From Diprion similis (Eukaryota > Arthropoda > Insecta > Hymenoptera > Diprionidae): a DNA stretch of 64,000 nt. The stretch is taken from contig NC_060116.1 in the NCBI RefSeq assembly GCF_021155765.1, positions 13,020,001 to 13,084,000 on the forward strand. The letters are read 5' to 3'. Below, one piece after another: positions 1 through 12,375 of this stretch. Each line of letters opens with the position of its first letter. Position 1 is the first letter of the stretch. The notes beneath the pieces were generated by a model that saw only the letters and a list, made by a program, of their open reading frames with translations, had not been told where the DNA came from and ran no database searches. The position numbers were made by a program, and so were the translations under genes.

Positions 1-25
1 GCTTGTCTACTCGGTAAATTCTTAG

Positions 26-228
26 GCACATCATCTGGGACTCGATGCCTCTGCCCGTGTCTTGAGACGATGTGGGGAGATGTAAGTCTTATGTATGTAT
101 CATACGATTCTATTTGCAGCAAATGGGGTTGGAGTGAAACAACTGGTTTCCGAACAACGCGTTCAACAACTAAGAGCCGCTGCACTGCATTTAGAACCGG
201 GATAAGAATGCGGTATACAGTTAATTAA
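26..228 (+). CDS. possible 3' end of an unidentified gene (partial, edge of window)
   Basis: An acceptor (TTCTTAG, ending at 25) is followed by an open stretch reading AHHLGLDASARVLRRCGE and then a strong donor (GTAAGT at 82). A second acceptor (TTTGCAG) ends at 119. Behind it the most coding-like frame reads NGVGVKQLVSEQRVQQLRAA and stops at 203-205, but its phase does not fit the strong donor. The phase that does fit gives a different tail ending at 226-228. Unspliced, the first segment would stop at 83-85. The frames cannot be reconciled from this fragment, and I do not recognise the protein. It may be the last exons of a plus-strand gene starting before the window, or it may be chance. 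Confidence 0.25.
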
Positions 229-229
229 A

Positions 230-1626
230 CGTGGATATATGGAACAAACACTTTAGTAGACACAGTGCCCGACCGCTAGATAATACACACCATGACGCGT
301 TTTGAAAAAAAATTCCTTCGTAATCTATGCGCGAAGTATAAGGTATAATATGTATTTACTGGGATTCAATTCTCTTGTTAATTTGAAAGGTAAAGTACTT
401 TTCTTCCCTAATAATAGCACGCCCTTTCAGCCGACAGTATAAATTATGCAATGACCCGTTATGCAATCTTCTAGATGCAAAGAGCGGTTCAAAAATCCCC
501 GCCACGCTGCCGCCACTTTGGAAGATTCAAATATAACTGTATAAATCCCCTCAACTCTGGTAAACCAATTTTTTAGTTGGTGCTGCCCTCTGTGAACGCG
601 GTTCAAGATTACTAGTTTTCACCGCAAAGTTTCAGCAGTAGAAAAATACCAAAAATACTTTTCAGCAATGACAAGGATGTTGTTGATCACAAGTATATAA
701 ATTACACGTGATACGATGACACTAAATTTTTCAGGACTATTTTAGCAACGAATTTATGACACTATTTCCACACTAAATTAATTTTTAAAAGTGTTATATG
801 TGTATCGTTAGATCGATTGATCTCTAAGCAGTCATGTTCGAGTAACCGTTTATTCGAAACACCTCATTTACAGAACAATCCATTCGGTTTTGAATAAAGT
901 TATATATATATATTTTATGTTAAAGATGTTTTCTATCCCATAAAATATCGGAATTGTCAAGAATCCATTGAACCTGTATATATGCGTGTATATGTATATT
1001 ATAAAAATACAACTATATTTATATATATGTATATAATTATAAAAAATACAAATTCATAGAAAATAGCACCAATACCTTTGTTAGGAATGAATGAATGTTG
1101 TAAATAAGACAGATATAAACCCATAACACCTCTAACGTTGTGACAAAATCAAGTAACAAGGGTAAAGTTCTATTCGTTCAACATAATTAATTAATAATAA
1201 AATTATAACAAGGTTTGATCTTCAAATTCCAGTATACCAAAATACGTTGATCTATTCATACTTTGATTGATATAGTAGCAATATTTTGTCATGTAACAAC
1301 TGAAAAATATATATTATAACTATTGATTATTCTTATCATATCCCATAGGTATTATATTACCACTGCATGAACTGATCCTGAAATTCCCAAAAAATACATG
1401 ATAAACATATATTATAACTAAAATTCATGTAAACTTGCAAACTTCATTGTTCATATGTGAATTCAAAATTCCTTTTGAACACCTACAAATTTGCTCGAAC
1501 GCGCACACTTGAGTTCATTTTAGTTTAACTTTTAGTCGAACTAATATCACTGCGCCAAGATAGTTCCGAATTTGAAGGTGACTTTCAGTTTTTAGAGAAA
1601 TCCTGCAATATTACCAATAGACTTTA
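230..1626. other. AT-rich intergenic stretch
   Basis: No coding region is supported here. The stretch is AT-rich, with short (TA)n-like runs near 900-915 and 1015-1035. It lies between the edge fragment and the 3' end of the SCPx gene. Confidence 0.6.
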
Positions 1627-3252
1627 TTACAATTTTGATCTAATAAGCTCGATTTTCTTTGCCGCCCTCTTTTGTAAGTCAGGTAGTTTCATGGCCAGGC
1701 CCATGTTCCCTTGGATTTTTACTTTACCCTGGAAAAACGCCTTCTGCGGATTTAGTTTTCCAGTTATAAAGTCTACGATATCTTTATCACTTATAGTAAT
1801 TGTGACATCGGGTTTTGTCTTCCCGTTAAATTCCACGCTTCCTTTTCCAGTTTTTGCATTTACGATCCACAATCCCACTTCTCCGTTTGGTCCGTCGGTA
1901 ATTTTGAAGGCAAAGATGCCACGTACTCTATCGATTAAATTGTCAGTATCCTCTCGCATGGCTATTTCAAGAATTTTGAACAAAACGTTAGCTTGAAATT
2001 TGTCAGGCTCAACAGCAGCCACGTTATTTCGCCGAACCGAATTTTTAGCATGAGGAAATCCAAGTTTGTACAAAGCGACGACAACTGCTCCACCCAGTCC
2101 AATATTATGTTGGAGAGCAAGCTTGGCTCCTTTAACCTGTCGCTTACCAGCTTCGCCCCTCAACTGCCAACAAAGTTCTGAACACTGAGCTAATCCAGTA
2201 GCGCCAAGAGGATGACCTTTAGAAATCAATCCTCCGCTCGGATTAATAACGAATTTACCACCATACGTATTATTCCCAGAGTCTATCAATTCTCCTGCTT
2301 TTCCGGGAGGGCAAAGACCCAGTGCTTCGTATGTGATTAATTCATTTGCCGAGAAACAGTCGTGCAGTTCAATAACGTCGACGTCCAATGGTTTGTATGG
2401 CGTATTAGTAAACAGTTTCTGTGTTGCATTCTGGGTCATGTCGTAACCGATGAGTTTGATGCAGCTTCTTTCGGAAAACGTTGACGGCAGGTCCGTAGAC
2501 ATCTCCATACCGACAATCTCGACTGCTTGGGCCTCCAAATTATTTGCTTTGACAAAATCTTCGTTTGCCAGAATGACAGCGGCTGCACCGTCGGACGTTG
2601 GACAACACTGAAGTTTTGTTAAGGGGCCAAAAACCTTTGGGGACTTCATTATTTGTTCTAGGCTATATTTCTCTTGAAATTGAGAGTACGGGTTGTTCGT
2701 AGAGTGCAGGTGATTCTTGTAAGCAATTTTTGCAAAATGTTCAGGCTTTGTTCCGTACTTTTTCATGTGCTCAATACCAGCGTTTCCGAACATCTGAGCT
2801 GTTATCGGGCTAGCATCGAGCCCAGCTATATCTGCCATTAGTTCGACATGTTTATCCATAGGATTTGTTCGATCCATGAATTTTGAGGTCAAAGAACCTC
2901 GCTCCATCTTCTCAAATCCTAACGCCAACACGCAATCGGCGTTCCCAGTCTCTATGATTTGTTTGCCCATCAGCAGAGCCGTCGATCCCGTCGAGCAGTT
3001 GTTGTTTACATTGTAAACTGGGAAACCGGTCATACCAACTTCGTAGAGGGCTCGTTGACCGCAGGTCGAGTCACCATAGACGTATCCAACGCAGGCTGCT
3101 TTAATTCGACTATGAGGAATCTTAGCATCCTTGAGGGCGTTGGTTACTGCCTCCTTGGCCATATCTGGGTAGTCGAAGTCATCCCGTTTACCAGGTTTTT
3201 CAAACTTGGTCATTCCCACTCCGACTACATAGACTTTAGGCTTGTGAACCAT
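1627..3252 (-). CDS. ScpX: sterol carrier protein X (SCPx): peroxisomal 3-ketoacyl-CoA thiolase fused to SCP2
   Basis: The protein is 541 aa, close to the usual ~547 aa of SCPx. Residues ~1-400 form a thiolase domain. It has the nucleophile Cys in [12 protein letters not shown] (about residue 86), the [11 protein letters not shown] histidine motif and a C-terminal [13 protein letters not shown] motif. Residues ~425-541 form an SCP2 sterol/lipid-binding domain. The protein ends in SKL, a type 1 peroxisomal signal. Members of this family thiolytically cleave branched-chain and bile-acid-type 3-oxoacyl-CoAs, and the SCP2 part carries lipids. I start at the ATG of [16 protein letters not shown] at 3252: the frame stays open to 3318, but only to a TTG. 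The coding region is a single exon. The stop overlaps an AATAAA (TAATAAA), implying a very short 3' UTR. Insects often release an SCP2-only form from this locus; no internal promoter is visible here. Confidence 0.93.
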   Translation of the reverse strand: MVHKPKVYVVGVGMTKFEKPGKRDDFDYPDMAKEAVTNALKDAKIPHSRIKAACVGYVYGDSTCGQRALYEVGMTGFPVYNVNNNCSTGSTALLMGKQIIETGNADCVLALGFEKMERGSLTSKFMDRTNPMDKHVELMADIAGLDASPITAQMFGNAGIEHMKKYGTKPEHFAKIAYKNHLHSTNNPYSQFQEKYSLEQIMKSPKVFGPLTKLQCCPTSDGAAAVILANEDFVKANNLEAQAVEIVGMEMSTDLPSTFSERSCIKLIGYDMTQNATQKLFTNTPYKPLDVDVIELHDCFSANELITYEALGLCPPGKAGELIDSGNNTYGGKFVINPSGGLISKGHPLGATGLAQCSELCWQLRGEAGKRQVKGAKLALQHNIGLGGAVVVALYKLGFPHAKNSVRRNNVAAVEPDKFQANVLFKILEIAMREDTDNLIDRVRGIFAFKITDGPNGEVGLWIVNAKTGKGSVEFNGKTKPDVTITISDKDIVDFITGKLNPQKAFFQGKVKIQGNMGLAMKLPDLQKRAAKKIELIRSKL

Positions 3253-5027
3253 CTTGATACCTGAGATTATAATTTTAGAATTACTTTTAGCAACAACAAA
3301 GAGAGTTTTATCGTCCAAACTTGATGACTTGTACTCGACAACTAAAAGTGAAAGTTATCAAGTATACCTTGTTGTGCGAAGCAAGACTTTGAACCTTATA
3401 TAACATATATATAATTAAAAACACAACGGTAAATATTCGTGATCAAGGCTCAACTCCACTCGCAATGACTCGCAATTTACTTGCGCCACGCGTATGTGTC
3501 ACGTAGGTATATATCTATGTGGTAGAAATCATGATTGAAATACAGGTGTAGATAAGCAGGTGAATTAACCTGTTTCGTTGCGGCGACGTCAGTCTGAATA
3601 ACCTTTGACAATACTTGCCGGAGTCTTGGCTCACGGATGTCGCCTGGACGGTGTGAAGAATTTTCTTTCGTGATGATATTTATCCGTTCTCGCTTTACCT
3701 CCTTTCGTATTGCCTCTGGATCAGGATCTGATAAACTTAATGACCTGTTTAACAATGTCGATCGGTATAATCGCAATTGTTAATCAACTTGTATTGTACA
3801 TACATACATAGTATAGTGACGTCGCATAACGTCACGTCCGTTTTCGCGATTCGCCCAGTGCATTCTGGGTGTCGCAGCTACCGTTCAAAAGTTGTTTGCG
3901 TGGGTAGTCGTTCGAATTTCAGCAACGCGATACGCAAATTGCTATTTATAATTTTTATGTGAAATAAGGTATCGCATTTTCATTACAAGTCAACATCAGA
4001 TTTATTTTTCACGAGAATTCGCATTCTTCTACAACTCAAACTTGACTCGTGTTTTCTCCTTCAACTGATACATGCCAGAAATGCTAGACTGTTAGTTTTA
4101 TTTCGAAACACAAAGTGGTCTGTGAATCCAACAAGAGAAATAATTTTCTTATGTTACCGTTTCATTTATACCGATATATTAAAATCAAACGTAAAAATGA
4201 CTCGTTATATTATTAAGATTATTATTATTATCATGTAAAGCTCCAAGTAACGGCGCAAGTCGCGATTTAGAATATAACGCATTCCGTCGGCTTGGAAGCT
4301 TAAGTATAAATCCAAATCCAAGTTTAGACACAAAGAAAGAACGGCGGTTTAAAAGGAGTTCGTTGCCTTTCGATGATTCATTTCCATACGATCACTGGTC
4401 TGGAGAAGACAACGTTTATATCGATCAAAAGATTATCTATGTACAATATTGTATTGAAATAAACTTTAACTATATTACATACATTCATGTTATATCGACG
4501 TGATTTTAAATGTTTTTGATTGAAGATAAAATAATTAACCAATCGCGCGAAGTACGAGATTTTTTAAGTCGGCATAATTCTTAAAACTCAATTGAACTTA
4601 AAAATATATAAATTGACAGCTGCTTCTTGCGAAGGCTGTAAGCAACTACCTGGGGACGAGGTGTATGAAAGTTTTCATCACGCGGTTTTAAACTTTGACA
4701 GCAGAACGCCTACGTTATCACTTACAGTAACGACTGTGCCTATACGTTGAAATACACTTCGCGTTGAATAGAATTTGTACCCCAGGCACATCGCGCTGCA
4801 GCTATACGACAAATAATGAATAGAAAACTTGACATATTCTGACCAGTGAATAATTACTTTAAAATCGATAATTTTCCTATGAAATAACGCGCTAATAAAA
4901 AGCTTGAGACTAGCCATCGAAGCTGTAAAATTAAATCGTCAGTTTAAACGAACGTTATAATAATTGTACGGTGTACCTGAACGCGTGGTCGAATTTTTGT
5001 CACCTTTTCTCCATCCAGTGATGCAAA
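3253..5027. promoter_or_regulatory. divergent intergenic region between SCPx and KLHL18
   Basis: This 1.8-kb region separates two genes transcribed away from each other, so it should hold both promoters. A TATA-like TATATAAGG on the minus strand lies at 3395-3403, about 145 bases before the SCPx ATG. No coding exon is supported. An open frame at 3477-3776 (minus) lacks an ATG and shows no recognisable domain. The segment 3580-3930 is less AT-rich than its surroundings. Confidence 0.4.
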
Positions 5028-5044
5028 ATGTCTCGTACATCTAG
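5021..5044 (+). promoter_or_regulatory. short upstream ORF overlapping the first KLHL18 start
   Basis: An ATG at 5021 opens a seven-codon ORF (MQNVSYI) that stops at 5042-5044 and overlaps the ATG at 5028 in another frame. If it lies in the mRNA, it could lower initiation at 5028 and favour the 5265 start. The effect is inferred; the overlap is seen directly. Confidence 0.4.
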
Positions 5045-8000
5045 AAGAAATTTAGATCGTGAAATACCTGGTGTTTTGGTGCCGGTTGAAAACAGAGCCT
5101 CTTTGGCCAGACGAGGTGTAAACAATTTCATCCAAGCGTTACCAGGACCCCAAGGCTGGACCAGAAATGGAACATCATTATCATCGTCATCGTCGTCGTC
5201 GTCGTTGAACACAACACGCGCCGCGATACCGGGATGCGCGACGCACAGAATGCGCGGGGTTAACATGGAGGCGATGAAAATTATCCAGAAAAAGGTCGAA
5301 AACCTCGATATTTCGGATTTGGATGATGAGAAGCAGATTGTGTTCGAGCAAGTTGACCTTTACGCCCAAGGTTTTCCAGTCTTTGAAGAAATACGAAGGC
5401 AGGGGAAACTCTGCGATGTCACGCTTAAGGTAAACCAGTGGATCGCGTCCAAAGTCTTACAACCTAACCCCACTTTCACTCGTTTGTTTTTGTTTTGACA
5501 GATAGAGTAAATATGCGTCTAGATATCTATATGACATGACGGAACAAAGCAAGAGTGTTTATATTTACAATTTCTAATGACCTTTCAGAGCAGAACGACG
5601 AACTTGTATTCAACGGACGTGAAAACAATAAATACTATTTAGTATATGCGTAGTCGTAAAAAAAATTTTTTTTGCCAACTCAGGAATCCTCTTCATTTTC
5701 TAAATAAAAATACGATTCTTTCATTGCCGAAGCACCATTGATGTGTGCAAAATCACACCCCCACACACAATTTGCTTACAGTTTCATAAAATGTGTTACT
5801 CCAATTTTACAGGTCGATGATCAAAGTTTCAGTGCGCATAGGATAGTCCTGGCTGCGACGATACCATACTTTAATGCAATGTTTTTGAACAATATGATCG
5901 AAAGCAAGCAAAACGACATAACATTACAGGGAATTGACGCTGTGTAAGTTGAACAAAGTTCACTTAAATGCTAAAAAGGTAAAATCCTTGGTTCACATTT
6001 GGCAAAGAGCCAAATTCTCTACTTTGTTCTTCACTTTCGTTTCTTTGTGGATGGAAATATTCTTTATTTGAAATTCCATGGTACCTACTTTGGTATTTGT
6101 CAGTTGCTGGCAAGTTGTGTTAATCTATTTTTAAAGCTTACTCTTGTTTTCACCATATCGCTAATAACATTACCTTCGAAATACACAATAGCTTGGCAAA
6201 GCAATGCACCCAGCTTTGTATCTTTTCGGTATTTATTATTATTTTCTATGGCAAAGCGTCAAACAAGTAACGTAAATCCGAGATAGAAATCTCATATAAT
6301 TCTATATGGAACAGAACTGAAATTATATTTACGCAGTGAAATAAATTTTAATGGGCTTCTCTATACGATCAGATTTTCATTATTTTTTCAGAGCTTTAGA
6401 GGCAGCAATCAATTTTGCATACAGTGGCCGGATTACTCTGACTAATAGCAACGTTCAAAGTCTTATGATGGGTGCATCTTTTCTTCATCTGCACAAAGTC
6501 AGAGATGCATGTGCCGATTTTCTCAAAAAACGGTGATTATTGAATCAAGTAAACAGGTCCAACCATGTCAAGAGATTTCTAACAATAAGCCTCAAAATAC
6601 AATTTGGTTTCTTCCCTAGATTTCATCCACACAACGCACTTGGAATTCGTCACTTTGCTGATACGTTGAGCTGCGTAACTCTTGTCGAAGAAGCCGACAA
6701 ATATATTCAACAGTATTTCCACGAAGTATCTTTGGCTGATGAATTTCTTGCTCAACCATTCTCTGAACTTAAAGAACTGATCTGCAGAGATGAACTGCAT
6801 GTTGTCTCCGAAGAACAAGTATTTGAAGCCGTTATGCGGTGGGTCAGACACGACAAAGAAAATAGAACAAAAAATTTACCTGAACTTCTAGCTTCTGTCA
6901 GATTGCCTCTGCTTACACCTCAATACTTAGCTGATCATATCGCCAAGGAAGATCTTATTAGAAGTTCTCATCAATGCAGGTATCTGCCTATAACATGATT
7001 AATCTATGACAAAGTTTTAAACCGTATCAATTACTAAATTTCCGCTTAATACATTTTAGAGACTTACTAGATGAAGCTCGTGATTATCACCTAATGCCGG
7101 AGAGACGACATCTCTTGCAAAGTTTTAGATCCCGTCCGAGATGCTGCAACTACATAATGGGCCACATTTTTGCTGTGGGAGGTCTGACAAAGTCTGGAGA
7201 CTCGCTCAGCACGGTTGAAGTGTTCGATCCATTCATTGGTATGTGCAAATTATCTGCAAATACAGAAATTAAAAAAAAAGAAACAGAATCATTCAAAGCA
7301 ATATCGTAGAATAATTACTAACAAGCTGTACAATTCTTTCTCACATCTTAGGTAGGTGGCAGACATCGGAGGCCATGACTATGCTCAGGAGCCGAGTTGG
7401 TGTTGCAGTTCACAAAAACAAACTGTATGCCTTTGGAGGCTATAATGGTACGGAGAGGCTTTCAACAGTTGAAGTTTATGATCCTTGTTTGAGGACCTGG
7501 AATAAAATTGGTCCCATGCAATGTAAGCGCAGGTAAAAATACACACGAACTTATATTGGAAATATTTTCATTTGATTTAAAGTCTTATTCAATGAAGTAG
7601 TTACCCCAGCAGATCATTGTGAATTTTTTCATGTTGTGCACAGTGCTGTCGGTACAACGGCACTAGGTGATCACCTGTATGTATGCGGCGGTTATGATGG
7701 AGTTACTTCTTTGAATACGGTCGAAAGATATTCCCCAAACACGGATAAGTGGAAAATGATTAGTTCAATGAATAAGCATCGCTCTGCTGGTGGAGTGGTT
7801 GCATTCCAAGGCTATGTTTATGCGCTTGGTGGTCATGATGGTTTATCTATATTTGATTCGGTACGTTGTATAAATCATATACACCTCTTCAAAAACTTTC
7901 TAATTATTCACATATTTCAAATCGAAATGAAACAGGTTGAAAGGTACGATCCACTGAGTGGAATTTGGACTGTGATTAAACCAATGTTAACAAGGCGGTG

Positions 8001-8466
8001 TAGATTAGGAGTTGCGACACTTAATGGGAAATTGTACGTATGCGGTGGCTATGATGGATCGACTTTTCTACAATCAGTAGAAGTCTACGACCCTGTTATA
8101 GATACGTAAGCAAAAAAACTCAGCATTTTATTAGAATTTTTCAATAATAATCAAAGGTCTGAAGAGTCTTTGACCCCATTGTTGACCTGATTACTATCGA
8201 GGTCAGATTTGATTCGAATTGGGATGAAAAAAAATATACTGTTTTCTATCACCAGGTGGAAGTTTGTGGCCCCAATGAACGTGATGAGGAGCCGTGTAGC
8301 ATTAGTGGCTAACATGGGTAAACTGTGGGCAATTGGTGGATATGATGGAGTTTCAAATCTGTCAACTGTAGAAGTATATGACCCAAGTACCGATTCATGG
8401 TCGTTTGTTGCGTCTATGTGCGCACACGAAGGTGGAGTGGGCGTGGGAGTAATTCCACTCTGTTAA
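5028..8466 (+). CDS. KLHL18: Kelch-like protein 18 (BTB-BACK-Kelch CUL3 ubiquitin-ligase adaptor)
   Basis: Nine coding exons keep phase throughout: 5028-5429, 5813-5943, 6392-6532, 6620-6979, 7060-7238, 7352-7532, 7644-7860, 7936-8105 and 8256-8466. The product is 663 aa from the first ATG. Order: a BTB domain ([31 protein letters not shown]), a BACK domain ([20 protein letters not shown]), then six kelch repeats with the GG...Y...W pattern (VCGGYDG, ALGGHDG, AIGGYDG). The protein ends [11 protein letters not shown], as KLHL18 does. The family recruits substrates to CUL3-RBX1 ligases through the kelch propeller. An in-frame ATG at 5265 would give 584 aa, close to the ~574 aa of vertebrate KLHL18. 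The 79 residues before it include eight serines and are not family-typical. Both ATGs have A at -3. A possible poly(A) signal ATTAAA lies at 8599. The gene is convergent with the next one. Confidence 0.93.
5175..5205 (+). repeat. TCR trinucleotide microsatellite coding poly-serine
   Basis: A run of TCA/TCG units encodes eight consecutive serines (5181-5204) in the N-terminal extension of the KLHL18-like protein. The units are nearly pure TCG at the 3' end, so length variation between individuals is likely. Confidence 0.8.
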
Positions 8467-9075
8467 AGCAGTCCATGATCTAAACGCCTTTTTCCACCAT
8501 TATTGCTCAACATCATGGTTCACTGATCAGTCAATTTTGGTTGCACCGGAAAAAAATTTAATCGTTATTACAGATTTTACTGACTAATTTATTTTTATAT
8601 TAAAGTCTGAGACTTATGCAGCTATTACCTATTTATTCGGTAGAGCTTTTATTGTTCTGTGTAACGCACTAGAACTATTCAAGACGAACTGTGGAATGAA
8701 TCGAACCTGGTCTGAAGAATTTGAATTAATTACGGAATATTGTATAACGATTGGTAGATGTCTAACTTTTTTATTTTGTAAATTTATTTGTGTTGTCTCA
8801 CATATTTTGGACATATCTTCCAGCATGATAATTTCGTTGATTTTCAATCATATTTGATGTATGTCCCGAACACTGATAATTATCATTGATCTCATTTTAT
8901 ACTCTCTAATCAGTTTTAATAATTATTTACGACTCTTTTTTATACCAATGTTAATATTAATCAATAAATTTTCATACGTTCGACAAAAAATTGTTCAATT
9001 TCTCGTTATATGTATGTACAGAATATTCTCAAATCAAAGGCCCAACTAATTTTCATCTTTACTCAAAACTTCTAA
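8467..9075. other. convergent 3' intergenic stretch
   Basis: This AT-rich spacer lies between the tails of KLHL18 (plus) and the small minus-strand gene. It should hold both 3' UTRs. No coding region is supported. Confidence 0.6.
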
Positions 9076-9974
9076 TTAACTATTGTGCTTATCGAGCAAA
9101 TTATTATCACTTGTTTTACAAGTAATTGTATGAAACCGACTCATCATTATGTTTTGATCTTCAATCGCTGTAGCGAGTCTATTAATTGCACTAGTTTGGG
9201 TTTTGAGCAAATCGCATTGATTAAAAGATGCTTCTTTAAAAGCCAGAGTAGCCAACACTAAGTTTTCTATTGGATCCCTATTAGCTGTAAACCCCTTTGC
9301 ACTACTTAAATTCTTAATTGCGTGGACGACGGTATCGACATCCTGCTCTTCTATAACATGACATTCAATAAATCAGTTTAGGAAAAGTCAAATTCATGAT
9401 TTCTACTGTGCAGATTGCCAAGCATGCCAATAATTACCTGCAAGTGACAAGGGCAAGTCCGCTTCCAACTGGAAGAAAGGATTTTTCTTTTAAATCCGAA
9501 ACATAAAAATCACCATCAAAGTTGCGTGAAACACAGCACATCATTTTCTAGTAAGTTTTTTTAACATGATACTGAACTTACCGGGGTCTCTGCAACTTTA
9601 CTGAAAGCAGTGGTAAGGTTTTGGTCATCATTTGAGAGTGTTTGAGATGTGAATGAATGGAATGTAGTCTGCAATTGTTTGGTTGAAGTTCTTGCATCTT
9701 CTGAGGCTACAGGTGGATTCATTTTCTCCTTAACACTGTCAATACTTGATGACAACAGCGAGAGTATCGTTCTCTCTGATTGAATAGTAGAGTCGCAATC
9801 ATTTTCATAAATGCTGTTTTGCTCTGTTGATCCTGCAGACAATTCATACCATGTCTACAAGACACATTGTGTAGAACTATTATACCTACCTGTACTGAAT
9901 TGCTCGCTATCATTACCAGTTGTTGAATTTTCGAGATTTTTAGGGCTCGATTGATTTAATGAAGGCGACGACAT
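9076..9974 (-). CDS. small four-exon gene, unknown 204-aa protein
   Basis: I assembled four exons from GT/AG sites with matching phase: 9974-9917, 9832-9582, 9468-9438 (31 nt) and 9350-9076. The coding length is 615 nt. The protein starts MSSPSLNQSSPKNLENSTTG. Its first half is rich in Ser, Thr, Asn and Gln and looks disordered. Its second half, from about residue 114, contains likely amphipathic helices (VDTVVHAIKNLSSAKGF, ENLVLATLAFKEASFN, SAINRLATAIEDQN). No signal peptide, membrane segment or metal-binding motif is visible, and I do not recognise a family. The heptad-like helices might suit a small complex subunit or adaptor, but that is a guess. The 31-nt exon is the least certain; it is needed to keep the frame. 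The start is the first ATG of the 5' exon. Confidence 0.6.
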
Positions 9975-11121
9975 TGCAATAAAAATTTATGATATTAGAT
10001 CTACAGTTTAATTAACTTATCTGCTTATGCCACCACTTTAATTAAACGATATAACAGTTCATTCAATTCGTTTCAGAACATTAAATGTCAGATAAAAATA
10101 ATTTTAAAGGTACGCCAAATAATTGAACATATAATATTTTGAAATATTTGTTTCGACATTCATTCTGCAATTAACAATAAACCATGGCAACTATAAATTT
10201 TTGTTGCTGGCAACGCTAATTATGACTGAAAAACGTTCAGCAGGAAAAATCGTGCAACATTATTTAGTGATAACATATAATTAATTAACATTCCGAAACG
10301 TATATTAATGTGTGTAATAATAAAATAATAATTGAACGTATTAAATTGATACTAAAACAGTTACATAAATACTGCCCACCGAGTTCCTTATGTACATATA
10401 AATATACCGTATTGTTCTGAATATAAGCCAAGGTTTTTTGTCATTGACAGCACCCACCAAAATCCTCCTCGTCTTGTACGCAACCATGTTTTATGTGCGG
10501 GTAACTAAGAAAAACACCCTGAAATAATGTCTCTAAATTGAAGTTCAGCCTATATCTGGAACAAGACGGTACATGTATACGATATTTGTGAAATATAAAA
10601 TCATTAATTCATTAGCAAGTAGATTAAGTATATAAGAATTACAATTTCAAAAAATCGTATATTTTATACATATATTCATGACATGATTTCACTATGAGGT
10701 GACTACGCTTGTTGATTACGTGGATAATATCTACTATTCTTATTCATTCTGGATAAAATTCTGTCAATGATGTAACATACTTGTGTAACAAAACAAGCTG
10801 GATTTATTACACATGTTAGGAGTAACAGAGAAAAAAAAAACAGTAGTATTAATAAGATTTTTTTGCCAGAATTTTCCTCTAAATCCTTTTCCTTTCACCA
10901 GTTGTGAGCTTGTTCATTGTTTTTCTTCTTGAGATCGGACTAACAGTGTTGGTTTTTTTGAGGTAATTTAAATAGTGTAAATATATTTACACGAGCAGAG
11001 ATTATCGTTGAACTCTGTGCAATTTTCAACGATGTTCAATAATCTTGGTTCAATAATAATGTACTTTTACTGAAACTGTTTCAAAGATATGTCAATTCTT
11101 TCAACAGTTATATCATTTAAA

Positions 11122-11566
11122 GGGGGGTCCATCGACTAAAGTCGCTACCAGAACTATAGATCGCATATGGCTGTCAATGTTTTTAAAAATCCAAAGTGTA
11201 GGATCTTTTTTACATAACACAAGCTATACCTTACGGAAAAAAATAGTGGCATTGAAAAATCTTTAAAAATCGAAACTTTGGATTTTTCAAAGTGTATCTC
11301 CTCCTACAATTTTCAATATTTTTGGCTGAAATTTGGTGTGCAGACACTGTTCATTATTCCGAACAATCAGTCGTTTCAGATTTTTGATATCTTGTTTTGG
11401 GTCGTGTGTACAAAATCGACCAGGATCAAATCATTTTTTCTCGCCGTGAGCTTTAGGCATGATTTTTGGAACACAAAACAGCATTCAAAAAAAAATTTAC
11501 AGGTTTCTGCAATCTACAGTTCTGGTAGCTACTTTAGTCGATGCCCCCCCCCCCCCCCCCCCCCCC
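11122..11566. mobile_element. MITE-like element with ~40-bp terminal inverted repeats
   Basis: The left end (11122-11164) is a G run followed by CATCGACTAAAGTCGCTACC and AGAACTATAGATCGC. The reverse complement of the right end (11509-11566) is a G run followed by CATCGACTAAAGTAGCTACC and AGAACTGTAGATTGC. The arms match over about 40 bases with a few substitutions, about 445 bp end to end, with no coding capacity. This is the form of a non-autonomous DNA transposon. The right end has grown into 23 consecutive C. No clear target-site duplication could be read, so the superfamily is not assigned. Confidence 0.65.
11544..11566 (+). repeat. homopolymer run of 23 C
   Basis: An uninterrupted C run sits at the outer edge of the right inverted repeat of the MITE-like element, where the left arm has six G. 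It may be slippage expansion. The length in an assembly may be inexact. Confidence 0.85.
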
Positions 11567-12375
11567 AAGGGGAGCCTCCAGTGAAATAACTAAGTCCAGG
11601 ATATTTCAATACAACTGAATGTGCATCAGGCTACTTATTCATAGGCCCTAAAAACCACGAACAACCATCTCAGAACCGAAAAAATATCTGGAGTAATGTG
11701 TGTTTTGAACTTTCACAAGTTCCAGACTGCGCACTCTTATTTCTTTTAAGTGAGATGGGTCATCATAATTCTCTAACTTTTCTCTAACTTTTTCAGATAG
11801 TCGAAATTTCTTGACCATATCCGGTTTTCCCAGTCTGTCGCTAACCTATCGTAACATCCATACAAAGAATGCCTAGAATCACTTTTATTTTTTTATATAT
11901 TACATATTATATATTTTGCCCTTTTTCTTGCGATGTTTGTTCAAGAATTAAGATCCGGTAAGAAATTTACCGGTGGTAGGTATTCTTCGGATAGATCCTG
12001 GGGATAAGAAAAATCAGAAGACTGAAACGCGCACTACCAGGAAGATTTTTTTCGGTTTTGAGATCATTGTTTGTGGTTTTCAAGATCTGAAAACAAGTAG
12101 TCTGATACGCACTTAGTTCTATTGAAAAATGTCGGACATCACAATTTCACCAGAAGCTCCCATTAACTTTGTTTCTGTAGAAGTAAAATATTTCTATTAG
12201 ATCCAGATCTAAGAATTATCATATTTGCACAGTATCTAGACGCTAATATTATGTAAAAAATTCTTAAACGATGCAGAATCTAACCAATGAAGAGTTGCAT
12301 TGCAATCTGTTATAATAAGAATAAATAACATTACATATTACAATAAAAATGTACAAAAAAATATTTCAATTACGT

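Larger units (their letters stand above)
9975..12375. other. AT-rich intergenic stretch carrying a MITE-like element
   Basis: No gene is supported between the small gene and the zinc-finger gene. Apart from the inverted-repeat element at 11122-11566, the sequence is simple AT-rich DNA. An open frame at 11278-11589 lies inside that element and is not a gene. Confidence 0.6.

Noticed and set aside
3253-3318. Upstream in-frame extension of SCPx beginning at 3318
   Set aside because: It begins at TTG, not ATG, and the MVHKPK start at 3252 matches the family N-terminus and length.
3477-3776. 99-codon minus-strand open frame in the SCPx-KLHL18 spacer
   Set aside because: It has no ATG start, no domain and no splice context, and it lies in a probable promoter region.
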